From Undaria pinnatifida (lineage: Eukaryota; Sar; Phaeophyceae; Laminariales; Alariaceae): a stretch of 64,000 nucleotides of DNA. The position numbers and the translations under genes are program-made. The notes beneath the pieces are model-generated. The model was given only the letters and a program-made list of their open reading frames with translations. It had not been told where the DNA came from and did no database searches. Within the stretch, counting starts at the first letter, position 1; every line of letters begins with the position of its first letter. Positions 1 through 10,891 of this stretch are shown here, in pieces. The stretch lies in the NCBI GenBank assembly GCA_012845835.1, contig JABAKD010000025.1, positions 10,111,779-10,175,778 on the forward strand, written 5' to 3'.

Positions 1-340
1 CTGTGCGCGCGAGTGGCTCTCAGTCGCTGAAAACCGACGACGTAGTAATCGTGCCTCCCACCTGTCGTAGCCTTGACCACCTGTAGGTACCGGTCTCCGC
101 AGCTTGGCTGTTTTGTTTTCTTTGTGCCCTACCCGTGTTTTCTAATTTTGTTTTTCATGCTTCCGGCCTTGCTTCGAGCTGAACAAGGGGAAGGGGGGGG
201 GGGTAGAACTCATCGTTTAATGCATGGACATTGCCGTATTACCGTAACCCCTCTACGTCTACGACGCCGTCAAATATTTTACACACGCGGTAGAGGCAGG
301 GGAAGGTGGGGGGGTCACTTTTGGGGCCTTCTTTTTGCAG

Positions 341-558
341 CTGCTCGGGGTAACTCGCGCGAGTGACCCCCCCCCCCCCGTTCTATTGCGACCTTAAGCT
401 TCCGTGCCGTTCTAACAATTGCCTGCCGCGTGAATCCGCAACCGGGTCTGGTAAGTAACTAACTAAGCAAGTAAGCTGCACTGCGCCGAAAGAAACGCCT
501 AGAGTGCGTTTTCCCCGTGAAGTAGTGCAGAGTTTCGCTCGTGCGAGAGGCTCGAACC
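341..558. repeat. Family B inverted-repeat element, copy 1
   Basis: The left end carries the palindrome AACTCGCGCGAGTGACC after a GGCTCGGGG-like lead-in, and the right end carries CGCTCGTGCGAGAGGCTC. The same layout recurs at 8375-8582, 9652-9848, 10560-10748, 45757-45931 and 61309-61486. The internal part, with a 'CCTTAAG..TTCCGTGC' stretch followed by CGCCGAAA, matches those copies. It looks like a short non-coding element. No target duplication was established. The first 25 bases of the window look like the right end of a further copy. Confidence 0.55.
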
Positions 559-843
559 CGGCAACGAAAGCGCGGGTAGCCCCTCCCTACCTTGGCCTTG
601 GCCCATTTTGTGTATGTAACTAAAACAATGGCTTGTCACACGTCACACGATAATCTCCCTGCGTAGACCAACGCTGCAGTAAAGGGGCTACTGTTTTCGA
701 TAACATTTGAATCAGCCAAACCGGTGTGACAACCCTATCGTAGCGACCATCTGGCAGATATCAAAGGTGTCTAGCAACCGCAGCACAGGGTCGTAACCGG
801 GGCGGCCAAACTCTGCAGGCCGACATGAACAGCGATAGAGTCT

Positions 844-1117
844 TTCTACGGTAGCCCTCCCCCCCCCCCCCCCCAATAATCCTTTTAACCAACTTGTCAG
901 TTCAGAAACCAGCTCCCCGGACGTATCTCCCGAAACACCGTGCGCCTTGCCGTCCGTCCGGATCGTCATCGTTCGCTAGTCCTATACAAACCAGCAAACG
1001 TATGAAGATACGGAGTACTATTTTTATAGGAAATCTTTCCTCGCGTCGAGCAGATACGAAACGTTCGTTAAAGCAAATCAATGGTTTTTTTGGGGGGGGG
1101 GAGGGCGTGACCTAGAA
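844..1117 (+). repeat. Family H inverted-repeat element, copy 1
   Basis: Starts with TTCTACGGTAGCCC followed by a C-run and ends with a G-run and CTAGAA. The internal landmarks GAAACCAGCTC, CATCGTTCG and CTCGCGTCGAGCAG are shared with 17246-17529 and, reversed, with 7582-7824. Small open frames across it are products of the repeat and not genes. Confidence 0.5.
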
Positions 1118-2170
1118 TCAGCCGATAGAGCAAACTATAAAACGCGTACAAAAACAAGTAGCTCTCGTGATGGGGGGGGGGAGGTTGTGCAGCACACGGC
1201 AGGCAGCCCGGCAAGCTGCGCGCGTGTCTCACGAGATGCCCTGTGCATTGGAGCAGTTCGGCAGTAAAATGGTCGTCGGCTAACGAACGTGTTCATAACA
1301 CAGCCCGGGACACTTCGTGTGAAGGAAGCTTGCAGTTGCCTGTTTTATTCGTCAAGGGCTAGTAGGTTGTGGTACGGGACGCCAAATCGAGGCCACGGCA
1401 GCGGGAGTAGCCTCTCTTTCGCTCGCCTGATTGACTCTGCACCTCACAGCAAAACAGTCTTCAGGCGTTTTTTTTTTTGAACCCAGCGTACGAGCGGCTA
1501 ACCGTGCCATGGCGGTGGGTGTGTCACACCGCGAAAAGGGAATACACAGGAACCCCAAAAAACCGCAAGGGGAACAGGGGAGTCACTCGCGGGAGTGAAC
1601 CAGACCCGCTGAAAAAAAAGGCTCCAGAAAGTGACCTCCACCAACCATAGCGTTGGTCGATTTTTTGTTTTGGGGGGGGGGGGGTAGAAATACGATATAC
1701 CCGACGTGCGAACACGATATCGATCCCTTCAATAGATCTCGAGAAAACTTCGAAGCTTTATTGCGTACGAGTAGTTCCCGGCAGTACCTTGCAGACGCCT
1801 GCGTTTTTCGTCTTGATGGGGGCAGGGGGCGTGCGTCTATTTTGCTGCGTGTCTGTGCAATGCATAAAACGAGTTGCACCCCCGGCACGATCAACAGCCG
1901 CCTGCCTCCGGTGTCCTTGTTTTGTTAAGGTGTTGTAAACACTTCAGCTGTGAGATCGATAAAATTTAGGATAGAGAGCAATGTTTTGCATGTATTGCAC
2001 GTGTGTTTGTCAGCGACGTGCGCAAAAACGACCGATCGACCAAAAATAACACGCGCAGGGTCGAGAAAAGGCGACACGATCAGCAGTCGCCTACCGGTAT
2101 ACATTCGTAAACGCTGTACACGGCTTACGAAAAAATGATCAATCGATTCAAAACAAAAACGCGCGCCAGG

Positions 2171-2502
2171 TCGAGAAAAGGCGAGAGGACGCGATGCGGA
2201 TGCAGCAAGCTGCCCGAGACAAGGCCAAGCAGGCATCCGAGAAGCGACAGAAGAGCGCGGCGGCGCGCAAAAAGAAGATGCAGGCCAGGAGACCGAGGTC
2301 CAAAATCGAACGCGGAGGCAACACACCACCATCAACAGGTAAAATAATATACCTGGTGTAGCGTTTGCATTGCATACACCAATGACGGCACACCTCAGGC
2401 ATGTCCTGCGACAGGCCAAGAGGTGCAGCAGTTTCTAAGAATTTTCTGAGCTCCAAACAGGAGGAAGGAGCTCAACCAATATCAACGTCACCGGAAACAT
2501 GA
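2171..2502 (+). CDS. 3' end of a gene encoding a basic, helix-forming protein (two exons, 5' end not found)
   Basis: Exon 2171-2338 follows a CGCGCCAG acceptor and encodes a charged Lys/Arg/Glu/Gln/Ala-rich segment of about 56 residues that would form a helix or coiled coil (REDAMRMQQAARDKAKQ and onward). It ends at CAACAG|GTAAAA with one base left over. The next acceptor, CACCTCAG at 2398, opens exon 2399-2502 in the matching phase; that exon runs 34 codons to TGA. A second acceptor at 2414 would give a shorter C-terminus. The intron would be only 60 bp, short for an intron-rich genome. Upstream, the acceptor and the first ~20 bp of the exon occur as a decayed copy at 2050-2075, and the frame stays open back to about 2051. 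I do not recognise the family. The upstream exons were not found, so the protein is incomplete. Composition and splice signals are the only support. Confidence 0.38.
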
Positions 2503-2690
2503 CTTCGAAGGCATTTCGTTCGCGCAACCCGACTAACACTTCTCAAAACAAATATGCTCGTAAAAACATTTTACTAACCGGTAGCTTCTCGCTTTAGGAG
2601 GTCAACCGGACAGGTACACTACTATTTAATCCAACAACTGCAACCCCTACCATACTATAGTGGGAGGACTCGAAGAGGGGTAGCACTTTT
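2503..2690. repeat. Dispersed repeat segment shared with 4540-4700 and 7090-7170
   Basis: The string around TTCGTTCGCGCAACCCGAC and the later GGAGGTCAACCG...CAACTGC stretch recur with the same spacing at 4545-4700. The first part also recurs near 7095. The match shows that the apparent open frame at 4453-4755 is repeat-derived. Confidence 0.4.
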
Positions 2691-2699
2691 TAGCTGGTA

Positions 2700-3240
2700 C
2701 TTTCATGGTTAACGAAGGGTACTATGTCACTATTTTCACGCATCGGACGTATCACGATCTATATAATCTACAGGTAATCTACAGATCGTCTACAGATCAT
2801 GATCTAGATCATCTAGAGATCATGAACTAGATCATCTACTGTAGATCCTATACCTGTCGTCATGGTATGTTGTGCGGGATCTGTGTATTATAGTACATAT
2901 AATCAAATCCAACCTAGGAAACATGTGTTCAGATAATTCCAACCATGCGACCCTCACCCCGGCAACGTGATCTATAGGCCTTACAGATCATCTAGACCGG
3001 GGATCTGTCCTCCATCTGAAAGAAAAAAATCGTCTATAGCTCGGTAGAGACCTTTTTTCCTGTCCGACGTGTGCGCTCTATTTTGCCAAAAGACGTTAGT
3101 ACCGTCAATCAACATAGTTTTGGGTGAAAGGAAGCTGTTGACTCCTTTCGCCCATTCGTTGCAGACGTAAACATGGAGGCGTGCCACCATAGGGGTGGCA
3201 CGTTTTGGCTGAAACAAATAGGCTGACCAGTCTCCTTATC
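2700..3240. repeat. Family D GATC-rich dispersed repeat, copy 1
   Basis: It holds closely spaced AGATCATCTAGA, CTACAGATC and TAGATCAT motifs, then GTGATCTATAGGCC and CAGATCAT. The same order and spacing occur at 36640-37000, and looser relatives lie at 46380-46745, 54165-54480 and 59090-59470. No conserved frame was seen. Confidence 0.5.
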
Positions 3241-3604
3241 TGAGGCATTACTCTTTAGGCCCAACCTTTTTCGATCGGCGAGGCTCGTCTAGTGAGGAAA
3301 TACAGTCCCAAATATCGTCCGCTTCGACGACGGGAAAATTATTCAAGTCCTGAAGTAGTATGGATTTACTATGTTTAGGGGAATTGTATCGTAGTATCAG
3401 CGTGCAGTGGTGAGCCATTCAGTAGGGTGAAGGTAGCTTTTGATCCGTTTGCGGCAACCGTGGCATACGTAGGTTTCCGGTTCTCGGAGCGTGCGTGTCC
3501 CGGCCGGGTATGTTGGCACGCTACCCTCTTATTATCGACCTCTCGTCGCCGTGCGCCCGCTACCGAGCGATGGGTGCCTTACGCGAGCTGTTAGATAGTG
3601 CACG

Positions 3605-3891
3605 TGCTGCAGTAGTTCAAGGTGCACCACTTTTCCCCCTGCAAGATCCTCAGCTTCAGGAGCTCTATCCCCCACCAAACAGAAACTGATTTTGATAAAG
3701 AAAATAAAAGTGGAAGCTCAATCCGATAAAAAAAAAGTAGCACGGCTTAAGGCATAAACAAAAGCTGAAAAAAGGAAAGTACCCGAGGTACAAATTATAT
3801 TTTTCCGGCGATATTTTGGGGGTTAAGGAGAGTCCCGAAATAAGTCAGCAAATACTTGTTGTCCCAAAAACTTGCCACCTCGATCGTAGCA
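3605..3891 (+). repeat. Family A inverted-repeat element (MITE-like), copy 1
   Basis: It begins TGCTGCAGTAGTTCAAGGTGC and ends CACCTCGATCGTAGCA, variants of the family ends TGCTACGATAGAGGT and ACCTCTATCGTAGCA. Internal landmarks in order are TCCTCAG...GGAGCTCTA, AACTGATTTTG, CCGATAAAAA and CCGGCGATATTTTGGGGGTTAAGGAG in abbreviated form. The open frame at 3495-3689 runs into this element and is not a separate gene. Confidence 0.6.
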
Positions 3892-4903
3892 GGCGCCATA
3901 GGAGTGGGCTGCTGGCAGTGTCTTGTCCGTCCGCCTCGAGGTGTAGCGAATCTTGTCGTAATCAGTGTCGTGTTGATCAAATAACGAGCGCGGATGGAAG
4001 AGCAATGCACAGGTGAAGGTAAGGCTGTGACCCGTGTGCACGAATCTCGACAGACGCAAAGCACGTGGCACGTGCCACAACGAGCGTGGAGCGAAGAACC
4101 ATCGAACAGGGCTAGATAGAGTCTTCCCACGATAGGGGGAGGGGCGCAGCGGGACAACGTTTCTGAGGTCCTAACACGAGGGGCCCAACATCTCTCACCC
4201 AAAGCACGGCTTCGAAGACATATTTGTTCGAGCGAACTACGGTTAGTGTAGCTATTAGCGTCGATATACAGGTACATATTTTATAACTAATTTTCAAGGA
4301 CGTCAGCCGTGAGTTTGACGAATTTCAGGTCAATACTCATCTTTGCAAGCTGCGTTGTTGGTACTCGCTATATACTATATGAGTGAGTTTTTATTTTGAG
4401 GTGTCTTATTTTTTGTCCACTATAATGGTAAGTATTGGCATTTTTACTTTAGGTGGAGAATTTTGAGCTAGGTAAAACATCATATCTACTTTATAAATTT
4501 ATTACTGTAGTTTCCACTTTACTGCTTTATCATATGTACGGTATTTGTTCACGCGAACCCGACCAACCTTTTTGTACGATTACGAGTCCTAAGACACAGC
4601 TTACCCCGTCAAATCATCACGCTATTATAACCGATGGTTTGACTCTTGAGGAGCTCAACCGCAACAGTAATATTAAAATTAACAACTGCGACTCCGACCG
4701 TGGGATGGGTGATTCGGTAGCCGTGACCCGTTTGCACCAATCGCGGCAGACGTAAAAAGCAAAACGTTCTTTGTGGGGTGACATTAAGCTAAGTTTCAGC
4801 CCTGCTGCGCAGTGGTAGCAGTTTTCTTTTCTCGTTTGCTGGCGGCCCCACACCGTAATTCATGTTTCACCCCCCGCGCGTCATCGACTCTGGCTTTTCC
4901 CAG

Positions 4904-5013
4904 GTGGCCAGAAGAAGCCAAAAAGAGGCCGGCGCGGCGGGGGCGGGGGCGGTGGTGATGGTAGTAGCGGTAGCAGTAGCGGCAGCGGCGACGGCAGCAG
5001 CACTAACGACTGA
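4904..5013 (+). CDS. Candidate terminal exon: basic Lys/Arg patch then Gly/Ser-rich tail
   Basis: A good acceptor (CTTTTCCCAG, ending 4903) precedes an open segment of 36 codons. It reads a basic patch (GQKKPKRGRR, nuclear-localisation-like) followed by Gly-rich and then Gly/Ser/Asp-rich residues ending SSTND and a TGA. Another frame through the same bases is also open and would read Ala/Val-rich, so the choice rests on the basic patch and on decayed relatives downstream (5384-5878) that keep Gly/Ser and Asn/Asp-rich endings. Upstream exons were not identified. Function unknown. Confidence 0.25.
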
Positions 5014-5383
5014 CCCGCCGCACCACTCCGGTCGACAGACACCTGCGGTGATATTTACGGAGATGCACTGCTAGCAGGATGGTTTGTAACACAAAACATG
5101 GCGCAGAAAATCGGCCACCTTCTTTCAATAGTGTTTGGCTCAAGGACACTTTGCTGGGGCCGGGCTTACCAGGTATAGAGCCTCTATCGAACACAGCAGT
5201 CGTCGTCGCGTGGGAGAGCTCGCCTGAAAGGTAGCGATGCCTTCCTTCTTTCGTGCGTAATTTCATCCTGTTGGCAGTGGATCTCCGTAGACAGGACTAG
5301 CATATGATTTAGAAAATGGTTAGGGTTAGATCAGAGAAGGTTAGAGGTCGGGTTTAGACTTCTTGTGTGGTACCCTAAAGGGG

Positions 5384-5878
5384 TGGCGGCGGCTGCGGTG
5401 GTGGCGCTGACGGGGGCCCTGGGGGGAGGCGAGGCAGGCCAGGGGGGCGGGGGTGAGGGTGACCGTAACGGTGGCTAGCTGCAGCACGAGCGGAAGCGGC
5501 AGCGGCAGCGGGGCATCACGATTGACTCCACGAACGACCCTGCTCGGGACCCTAGAGGATCTCGCGCAGCACCCTCAAGGGGCGGCGGCGACGGCGGTGG
5601 CAGCGGCGGCCTTGACGTCGGTTGCGGCGGTAGCGGGGAAGGAGGCGGGGGGTTACTAAGGTGGCGGGGATGGAGGTGATAGTAGCAGTAGCAGTAGCAG
5701 CGGTAGCAACGGCAGCAACAGCGACGGCAACAGCAACAACGATTGACTTCCGACCCCCAAGAAGATCTTGGGTACTCCTCTCAAGAAGTGGCGGCAGCGG
5801 CGGCGGCTGTGGTGGTGGCGGGGGCGTGGGCGGAAGGGGAGGCTGGATACACCGGGAGGGACGGGGGAGACAGTAACA
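5384..5878 (+). repeat. Degenerate tandem Gly/Ser codon-rich repeats, about 200 bp per unit
   Basis: Three blocks rich in GGC/GGT/AGC/GAC triplets start near 5384, 5581 and 5789, separated by copies of an ACGATTGACT...AGAnGATCT spacer. In one frame they read Gly/Ser-rich with Asn/Asp (for example at 5661-5752, ending NSNND then TGA). Stops break every frame across the full block. It resembles the candidate exon at 4904-5013 and is best read as expanded, partly decayed exon copies. Confidence 0.4.
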
Positions 5879-6099
5879 CTGGTAGAGGCAGCAGTACCAC
5901 CTGAGAGTCGCGGGATGCAGCAGAATCCCCCTCAACCTCCTTTTCTCCCCGATTTCGATATGTTTCTTGAGGATATTGTGTGTGTGTTTTCCGGTTGTTT
6001 TTATAATCTTGCGAGGCGTTTGTGCGGCACCGTTTGAGCGCAAACCCTTCGCTGCTGCTGAACCGGCCGTTTAACGGCGCCGTTGCCGTGTATCCTTCG

Positions 6100-6412
6100 T
6101 TTTTTTTTTTTTTTTTCTTTTTTTTTGGGAATGTTTTTTATTATTGACCGATGTCCAAGGTCATGATGCACATTTTGTCGGGGTGACGAACACAATAACC
6201 ATGATAGATAAAGTCGTACGTAGGTTTACTTTTTTTCTTTTTCATTGTTTTTTTTTTCTTTTTCTTGTGTCCTTCTTCTTTTTTCCTTTTTTTTTCCTGC
6301 TTGCATTTTCTTTTTCCTTTTGCCCCTTTTCTCCCTTTTTCTATTGTATGCCTTCTCTTTTTTCCTTGTCGTAAGTTCCTCTCTGTATCTTTCTTTTCTT
6401 CTTTTTTTCTCA
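6100..6412 (+). repeat. Polypyrimidine tract
   Basis: Two long T-runs at 6100-6126 are followed by about 190 bases (6226-6412) almost free of purines on the plus strand, mainly T with C. The short frames here read Phe/Ser/Leu and are composition artefacts. Such a tract could act as a splice acceptor region, a triplex former or simply low-complexity DNA; nothing nearby decides this. Confidence 0.7.
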
Positions 6413-6533
6413 GAAGGCTTATGAGTAATCGATCATTGAATTTTCATTCCGCGCTCGTGCTACAACAAGGGTAGCATATTACTCGTTGACTTAAAAACTC
6501 ATTTTTCTGAACGATGGGTCTCGTGCTACGGTA

Positions 6534-6655
6534 GAGGTTTATATGGTATACCTCTTTTGGGCTTGAAACCATTTTCTGAACGACGGGGGCTTCTTAACCC
6601 GAAAATCGTCGAAAAATTCATTTCTTCTCTACAAAACTATGTTTGGTATGCCCAA
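6534..6655 (-). repeat. Family A element, truncated reverse copy
   Basis: It starts TGCTACGGTAGAGG and runs through a GAAACCATTTTCTGAACGAC and AACCCGAAAATCGTCG series typical of the 3' third of family A in reverse orientation, then stops. A full forward copy starts 16 bases later. Confidence 0.5.
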
Positions 6656-6670
6656 GCTATTCGGGACGGG

Positions 6671-6944
6671 TGCTACGATAGAGGTGCACGCCACTTTTTT
6701 TCTCAACACTACCCCTCAGTTGAGGAGGTTAAGACAGGTCCCTCTCCCAAAAAAACTGTTTTGGGGAGAAAAATAAAACTGCTCGAACCGGATGAAAAAT
6801 CCCATCATGGCCTGGGCATACAACGAGAATCATGCAAAAAGAAAAAGGCTTATTATTTATTTATTTTCCGACGATTTTTGGGTTAAGGAGCCCCGTCATT
6901 CAGAAAACATTTCAGCCTAAAAACGGTATATCTCTATGGTAGCA
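6671..6944 (+). repeat. Family A element, full copy
   Basis: The ends are TGCTACGATAGAGGT on the left and ATATCTCTATGGTAGCA on the right. Order inside: TTTCTC, AGTTGAGGAGGTTAAGAC, CCTCTCCCAAAA, GAGAAAAATAAAACTG, CCGGATGAAAAATCCCAT, GGCCTGGGCATACAACGAG, CCGACGATTTTTGGGTTAAG, CATTTCAGCC. At 274 bp it is a good reference for the family. No coding capacity. Confidence 0.7.
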
Positions 6945-7581
6945 CTGGTCTTGGGTTTGTTAAAAAATAGCCCCTCACAGAGTGAAGAGTCCCAGAAAGA
7001 AAAAAAAAAGTCCTCCCAACGCTGGGGGCACAGCAGATTCTAGGAAGTTTCTAAGATCCTAACGTGCGAGGATCTCAATATCTCACCCGAAACAAAACTT
7101 ACGAAGATCATTCGCTCGCGCTAGAAACCCTGACCAACATTTATTCCCATGTTCGCTAGTTCTAAAACAAAAATAACTCCCATCAAGAGAAAAAAAAAAA
7201 ACACCGACGAACGTGTTTATACTCTATAAGTAGTACCAACAACACAGCTTAGCAACTAGATGAGTATCAACCCCTAAGAATTTCGTCGAACTCGTCACAG
7301 CTGACGTGGGTCGTTAGAATAATTTTGCAAGATACACTCGCATTTTTTTTCTAAAGGCACACTTGAGTGAGGGGCGAAAAAAACGTTTGGCCGAAAAAGT
7401 GCAATCCCTACCGCAATATAAAGGGATGGCTCGGTGGTGAACCTCCAACGTGGTGTGCGTCTGGCAGTCATTTTAGGCACAGAAAGGGGTCACTTAAGAC
7501 TTCGTGCATGGTTCTCCCTGTTTTTTCCCTCTTTCTTTTTATAATTTTCCAATTTTTGCTGCAAATATTTCATCAGACTGA

Positions 7582-7824
7582 TTCTACGATAACCCCCTCC
7601 AAAGACCAGCGATTTTTTTTTAACGAACTTTTTGTGGCTGCTCGATGCGAGGAAGGAGGCCACGAAAAGTATATCTTCACATTTATTTTGGTTCGCGAAG
7701 GACTATCTATCGACCGATGACGTCGGGGTGGCAAAGGGCACCGTATTTCAGGAGACACGGCCGTGGCCTGGTTTCAAACCGGCGATTCCTCTAAAAAAAA
7801 GTTGGGGGGGGGGCTACCGTAGAA
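7582..7824 (-). repeat. Family H element, reverse copy
   Basis: Read on the minus strand it begins TTCTACGGTAGCCCCCCC and passes AAACCAGGCC, CTCCTGAAATACGGTG, CCCGACGTCATCGGTCG and GCATCGAGCAGCCA before ending near CGTAGAAT. This is the same order as at 17246-17529. Confidence 0.55.
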
Positions 7825-8374
7825 CGCCTCCAGGGCTCGATACTGATGCTCACGCTGCACTCACGCTGTGGGGGGCCCCATCCCCAAAACATTGGTGCAT
7901 GGCAAGCTCTTATGTTCGTCCTTGTCCAAGACGGGGCGCAGCTAACAAATCACGAGCATGCAAAGCGCGCGTCATGCCATGTCGTATGGTGAAAAAAAAA
8001 AACGCAATTTTGCTGTTCTGGAAATTGAGGTTTTAGTCCCTTTGGAGCCGTGTGTGATCCGGCAAAAAAAATGGCGAATCGGGCCCGCGTCTCTTGACCA
8101 GTCCCATCGGACATTTCGCGACAGTCATCCCAACGCCGTTGACTGTTTTCCTTTCAGGATTTCGCGGTTGGAGGATTTTTCGATACGCTCCACTTTCCTC
8201 AGATTTCTAGCTAGAGATCAGTTTGGGATGTGCGATACATCCACCCATCCGAGGGCAGGCCCCAGAAAATCCCCGCATCCCCCTATCTGAACGTTTCGAG
8301 GTGGATGGAAACCCTCGTTGACGATCAAGCTTTTTCGGCAGGGGGGGCATTTTTTCCTTTTTTTTTTCTGCTTT

Positions 8375-8582
8375 TTGGAGTGGCTCGGGGGTAACTTCGC
8401 GCGAGCGACTCCCCTGTTCTTTAACGGTCTCTTAAGGTTTCGTGCTGTTTTTTTTCATTTTGCATGGGTGTGAACCCTAAGATGGAACGGTTAGCTACGC
8501 TGCGCCAAAGCAAAAATCGTCTCGACTCGAACGAGTTTTCGCTCAGTGAGGTTACAGAGTCGCTCTTGCAAGTGCGGCTCAA
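8375..8582 (+). repeat. Family B element, copy 2
   Basis: The left palindrome GTAACTTCGCGCGAGCGACTC and the right TCGCTCTTGCAAGTGCGGCTC enclose the shared core: CTTAAGGTTTCGTGCTG, GGGTGTGAACCCTAAGATGG, AACGGTTAGCTACGCTGCGC and a Gln/Lys-like AAA stretch. The core matches 45781-45900 closely. Confidence 0.6.
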
Positions 8583-8670
8583 AGGTCCACTGGGCGAAAG
8601 AAAGCGGGTACCCCCCCCCGTACCCCCTCCCCCCCCCCACCCCCCCGCGTGTAGCTTTGGTCTTACAGGA

Positions 8671-8870
8671 GAGAGCTGCACGATCTCTGAATTAATCTTG
8701 ACCGAGAATGGGACCTGCATGATGACTGATGTACGAGAGCTGTGCACGACCTGGATGATCTTGACCGAGAGTGGGATCTGCATGACCTGATGATACGAGA
8801 GAGCTTGCACGATCTGAATAATCTCAACCTCGAGTGGGGGATCCGCATGACGGCAAGAGCTCTTGCCAAC
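8671..8870. repeat. Minisatellite, about 63-bp unit, three copies
   Basis: Units begin GAGAGCTGCACGATCTCTGA (8671), GAGAGCTGTGCACGACCTGG (about 8733) and GAGAGCTTGCACGATCTGAA (about 8796). Each continues with an ATCTTGACCGAGAnTGGGA-type middle and a CTGCATGA end. Confidence 0.65.
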
Positions 8871-8871
8871 A

Positions 8872-9418
8872 AGGCACATGCTGCGCACGGTAGCGGGGTG
8901 CACCAGGTTTTCTTTCCGAGGCTCATAACCTGAGGAGCTCTGTGGACGGTGATCACCTGCCACTCACTGCAAACTGGTTTTAAGACGGCTGAAAGTGCAC
9001 CCCGATTTCGAAGAAAGGCACATGCTGCGGTAGCGGGGTGCAACAGGTTTTCTTGTCCGAGATGTTAAGACACGGCCTCGAAAGGCCTGTAATTATCCGA
9101 ATTTCATATCTTTTGGGTGGGTTAAATATATGTTTGGGAGGGAGTCCGCCAATTGACTCTCTCACCGATGTTGTTCCCGACCTGCCCGGTTCAGACGCTC
9201 GTCGGCGTGTGGCCATCGAGCGCTGCAAACCCTGTGCCAGCCCCCACGCCAGCGGGGACATGCCCAAATACCTACCGGCGGGGCTGACGCAGTACCCCAT
9301 TAATACCTTAACAGAGGCTCATAACCTGAGGAGCTCTGTGGACAGTGATCACCTGCCACTGCAAACTGGTTTCGAGAAGACTGAAAGAAAGAGCACCCCG
9401 ATTTCGAAGAAAGGCGCA
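8872..9418. repeat. Direct repeats of about 110 bp flanking a 280-bp unique segment
   Basis: The block running GAGGCTCATAACCTGAGGAG to CGATTTCGAAGAAAGGC occurs at about 8922-9016 and again at 9314-9416, more than 90% alike. A second short repeat, GCGGGGTGCACCAGGTTTTC, occurs at 8894 and 9032. The open frame at 9038-9424 crosses both and includes the unique segment; I could not recognise the product, and a frame made partly of repeat is weak evidence for a gene. Confidence 0.6.
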
Positions 9419-9648
9419 TGCTAGGCGATGGAGGAGGTATACCTTTTTTTGGCTGAAATGGTTTCTGAACGACGGGGGCTCCTTGACCCAAAATCGTCGG
9501 AAAAAAAAAAATACCGGGCCATTTTTTCTTGCAAGATTCTCGTCGTTTGTGTACCCAGCCCATGGGATGTTGTTTTCCTCCAAATCAGCTTTTGGGAGAG
9601 TGCCTTGAGCTCCCAAAATGACCGAACCTCAAAAAAAAAACGGTGCAG
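9419..9648 (-). repeat. Family A element, reverse copy
   Basis: The left end is TGCTAGGCGATGGAGGAGGT, followed by GGCTGAAATGGTTTCTGAAC, ACCCAAAATCGTCGG and CCCATGGGAT, then TTTTGGGAGAGTGCC. The final end (CGGTGCAG) is worn. A family B copy begins four bases later. Confidence 0.6.
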
Positions 9649-9651
9649 AGT

Positions 9652-9848
9652 ATTGTGGCTCGGGGTTACTCGTGCGAGTGACCCCCCTGTATTCCTTGCG
9701 GTCAAAGGGGTGGGCTTTCGTGCTGTTTCTATTTTCCTCGCACGATGGGGGAGGGGTTATAGTTACGCTCTGCGCCAGAAACGAAAAAAATGGCTCTCAA
9801 CTTTTTGTTTCGTCGGTGGGTTACAGAGTCATTCGTGCGAGTGGCTCA
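9652..9848 (+). repeat. Family B element, copy 3
   Basis: TGGCTCGGGGTTACTCGTGC opens it and AGTCATTCGTGCGAGTGGCTC closes it. The core includes TTGCGGTCAAAGGG, TTTCGTGCTGTTT, TTACGCTCTGCGCC and GTCGGTGGGTTACAG. It is followed by CACTCCCTACCCTAGCCTTGA, also seen next to the 61.5-kb copy. Confidence 0.6.
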
Positions 9849-10145
9849 GGACCGATGGCGAAAAAAAAGGGGCACCCCCACTCCCTACCCTAGCCTTGAA
9901 TATTAGAGAAGAAAAAAAAGACAGACTGAAGAATAGCAACGCGACGTTACCACGAAGTTGGGGGTTAAAAGAAGGCCCCCACAAATTAAAAAAAAAGAAG
10001 AAACGAAAAAAATGAAAAAAAAAAGCTGCAGGGGCTATTGGTACCTGACTTACTGTATATCGTACCACGCGTCCGAATAATTCTGCGGTGGAGATTGCAC
10101 TTGGCGTTTTTCTCGGTAGCTTCTCGTTCGAGTAAAAAATATATG

Positions 10146-10172
10146 TGTTGTTGTTGTTGTTGTTGTTGTTGT
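10146..10172 (+). repeat. (TTG)n microsatellite
   Basis: Nine uninterrupted TTG/GTT triplets. Not in a supported coding frame. Confidence 0.85.
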
Positions 10173-10559
10173 CTTCACACTGTTTTCTGTTCTCCTTTTC
10201 CCTCAATACTAGTCGTAGTTCAGATCCGGGGTCGCTAAAGACGCTCTTCTTTCTCCCCCCCCTAACCCCGCGTCACGGCACTCGCCATCATTTTATCGCG
10301 GGAAAGACTGCATCTTCACAGCGCTTTTCTTTCCTCGTCCTGACTCGCATTTAGTTGCGTACTTCACCGAAGAACAACTTTTTGAGATGGAATAATGAAT
10401 GAAAGCGTGTACCGATCTTCAAAGAAGCGTGCTACGAGGCAGAGGTAATAGCATCATCATCATTTTGCCATTTTGTTTTGTGCATGGCGGGGTTCCTTTT
10501 AACCCGATGCTACCACCGTAGGGGTTTACTTTACTTTACTTTTTTTTTTCTTTTGGCAG

Positions 10560-10748
10560 TTGGCTCGGGGTCACTCGCGCGAGTAAACCCGCCGCCCCTG
10601 CTCGCTTTGAGGTCTTACGACCTGGTTCCGCAATGGAAAACGGTACAAGCTACGCCGTTGCTGCGCAAAAATAAATCACCTTGGAGTGATGACTAATAGT
10701 AGTTTTGTCGGTGGGGTACGGAGTCACCCGCGCTATAGTGGCTCGAAA
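10560..10748 (+). repeat. Family B element, copy 4
   Basis: The left end TGGCTCGGGGTCACTCGCGC and the right end GAGTCACCCGCGCTATAGTG enclose the usual core. A trinucleotide array begins immediately after its right end. Confidence 0.6.
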
Positions 10749-10750
10749 CC

Positions 10751-10777
10751 AGTAGTAGTAGCAGTAGTAGTAGCAAT

Positions 10778-10813
<36 letters not shown>

Positions 10814-10856
10814 TAGTAATAGTAGTAGTAGTAGTAGTAGTGGTAGTAGTAGTAGC

Positions 10857-10891
<35 letters not shown>

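Noticed and set aside
3495-3689. 64-codon open frame that looks protein-like
   Set aside because: Its second half is the left end of a family A element, so the frame is repeat-derived.
4453-4755. 100-codon frame after a TTTAG acceptor-like site
   Set aside because: The sequence from about 4540 on matches a dispersed repeat at 2503-2690 without keeping the frame.
8671-9418. Regular direct repeats considered as a CRISPR array
   Set aside because: Units are contiguous 63-bp minisatellite copies without spacers, and the 110-bp pair occurs only twice; the genome is eukaryotic.
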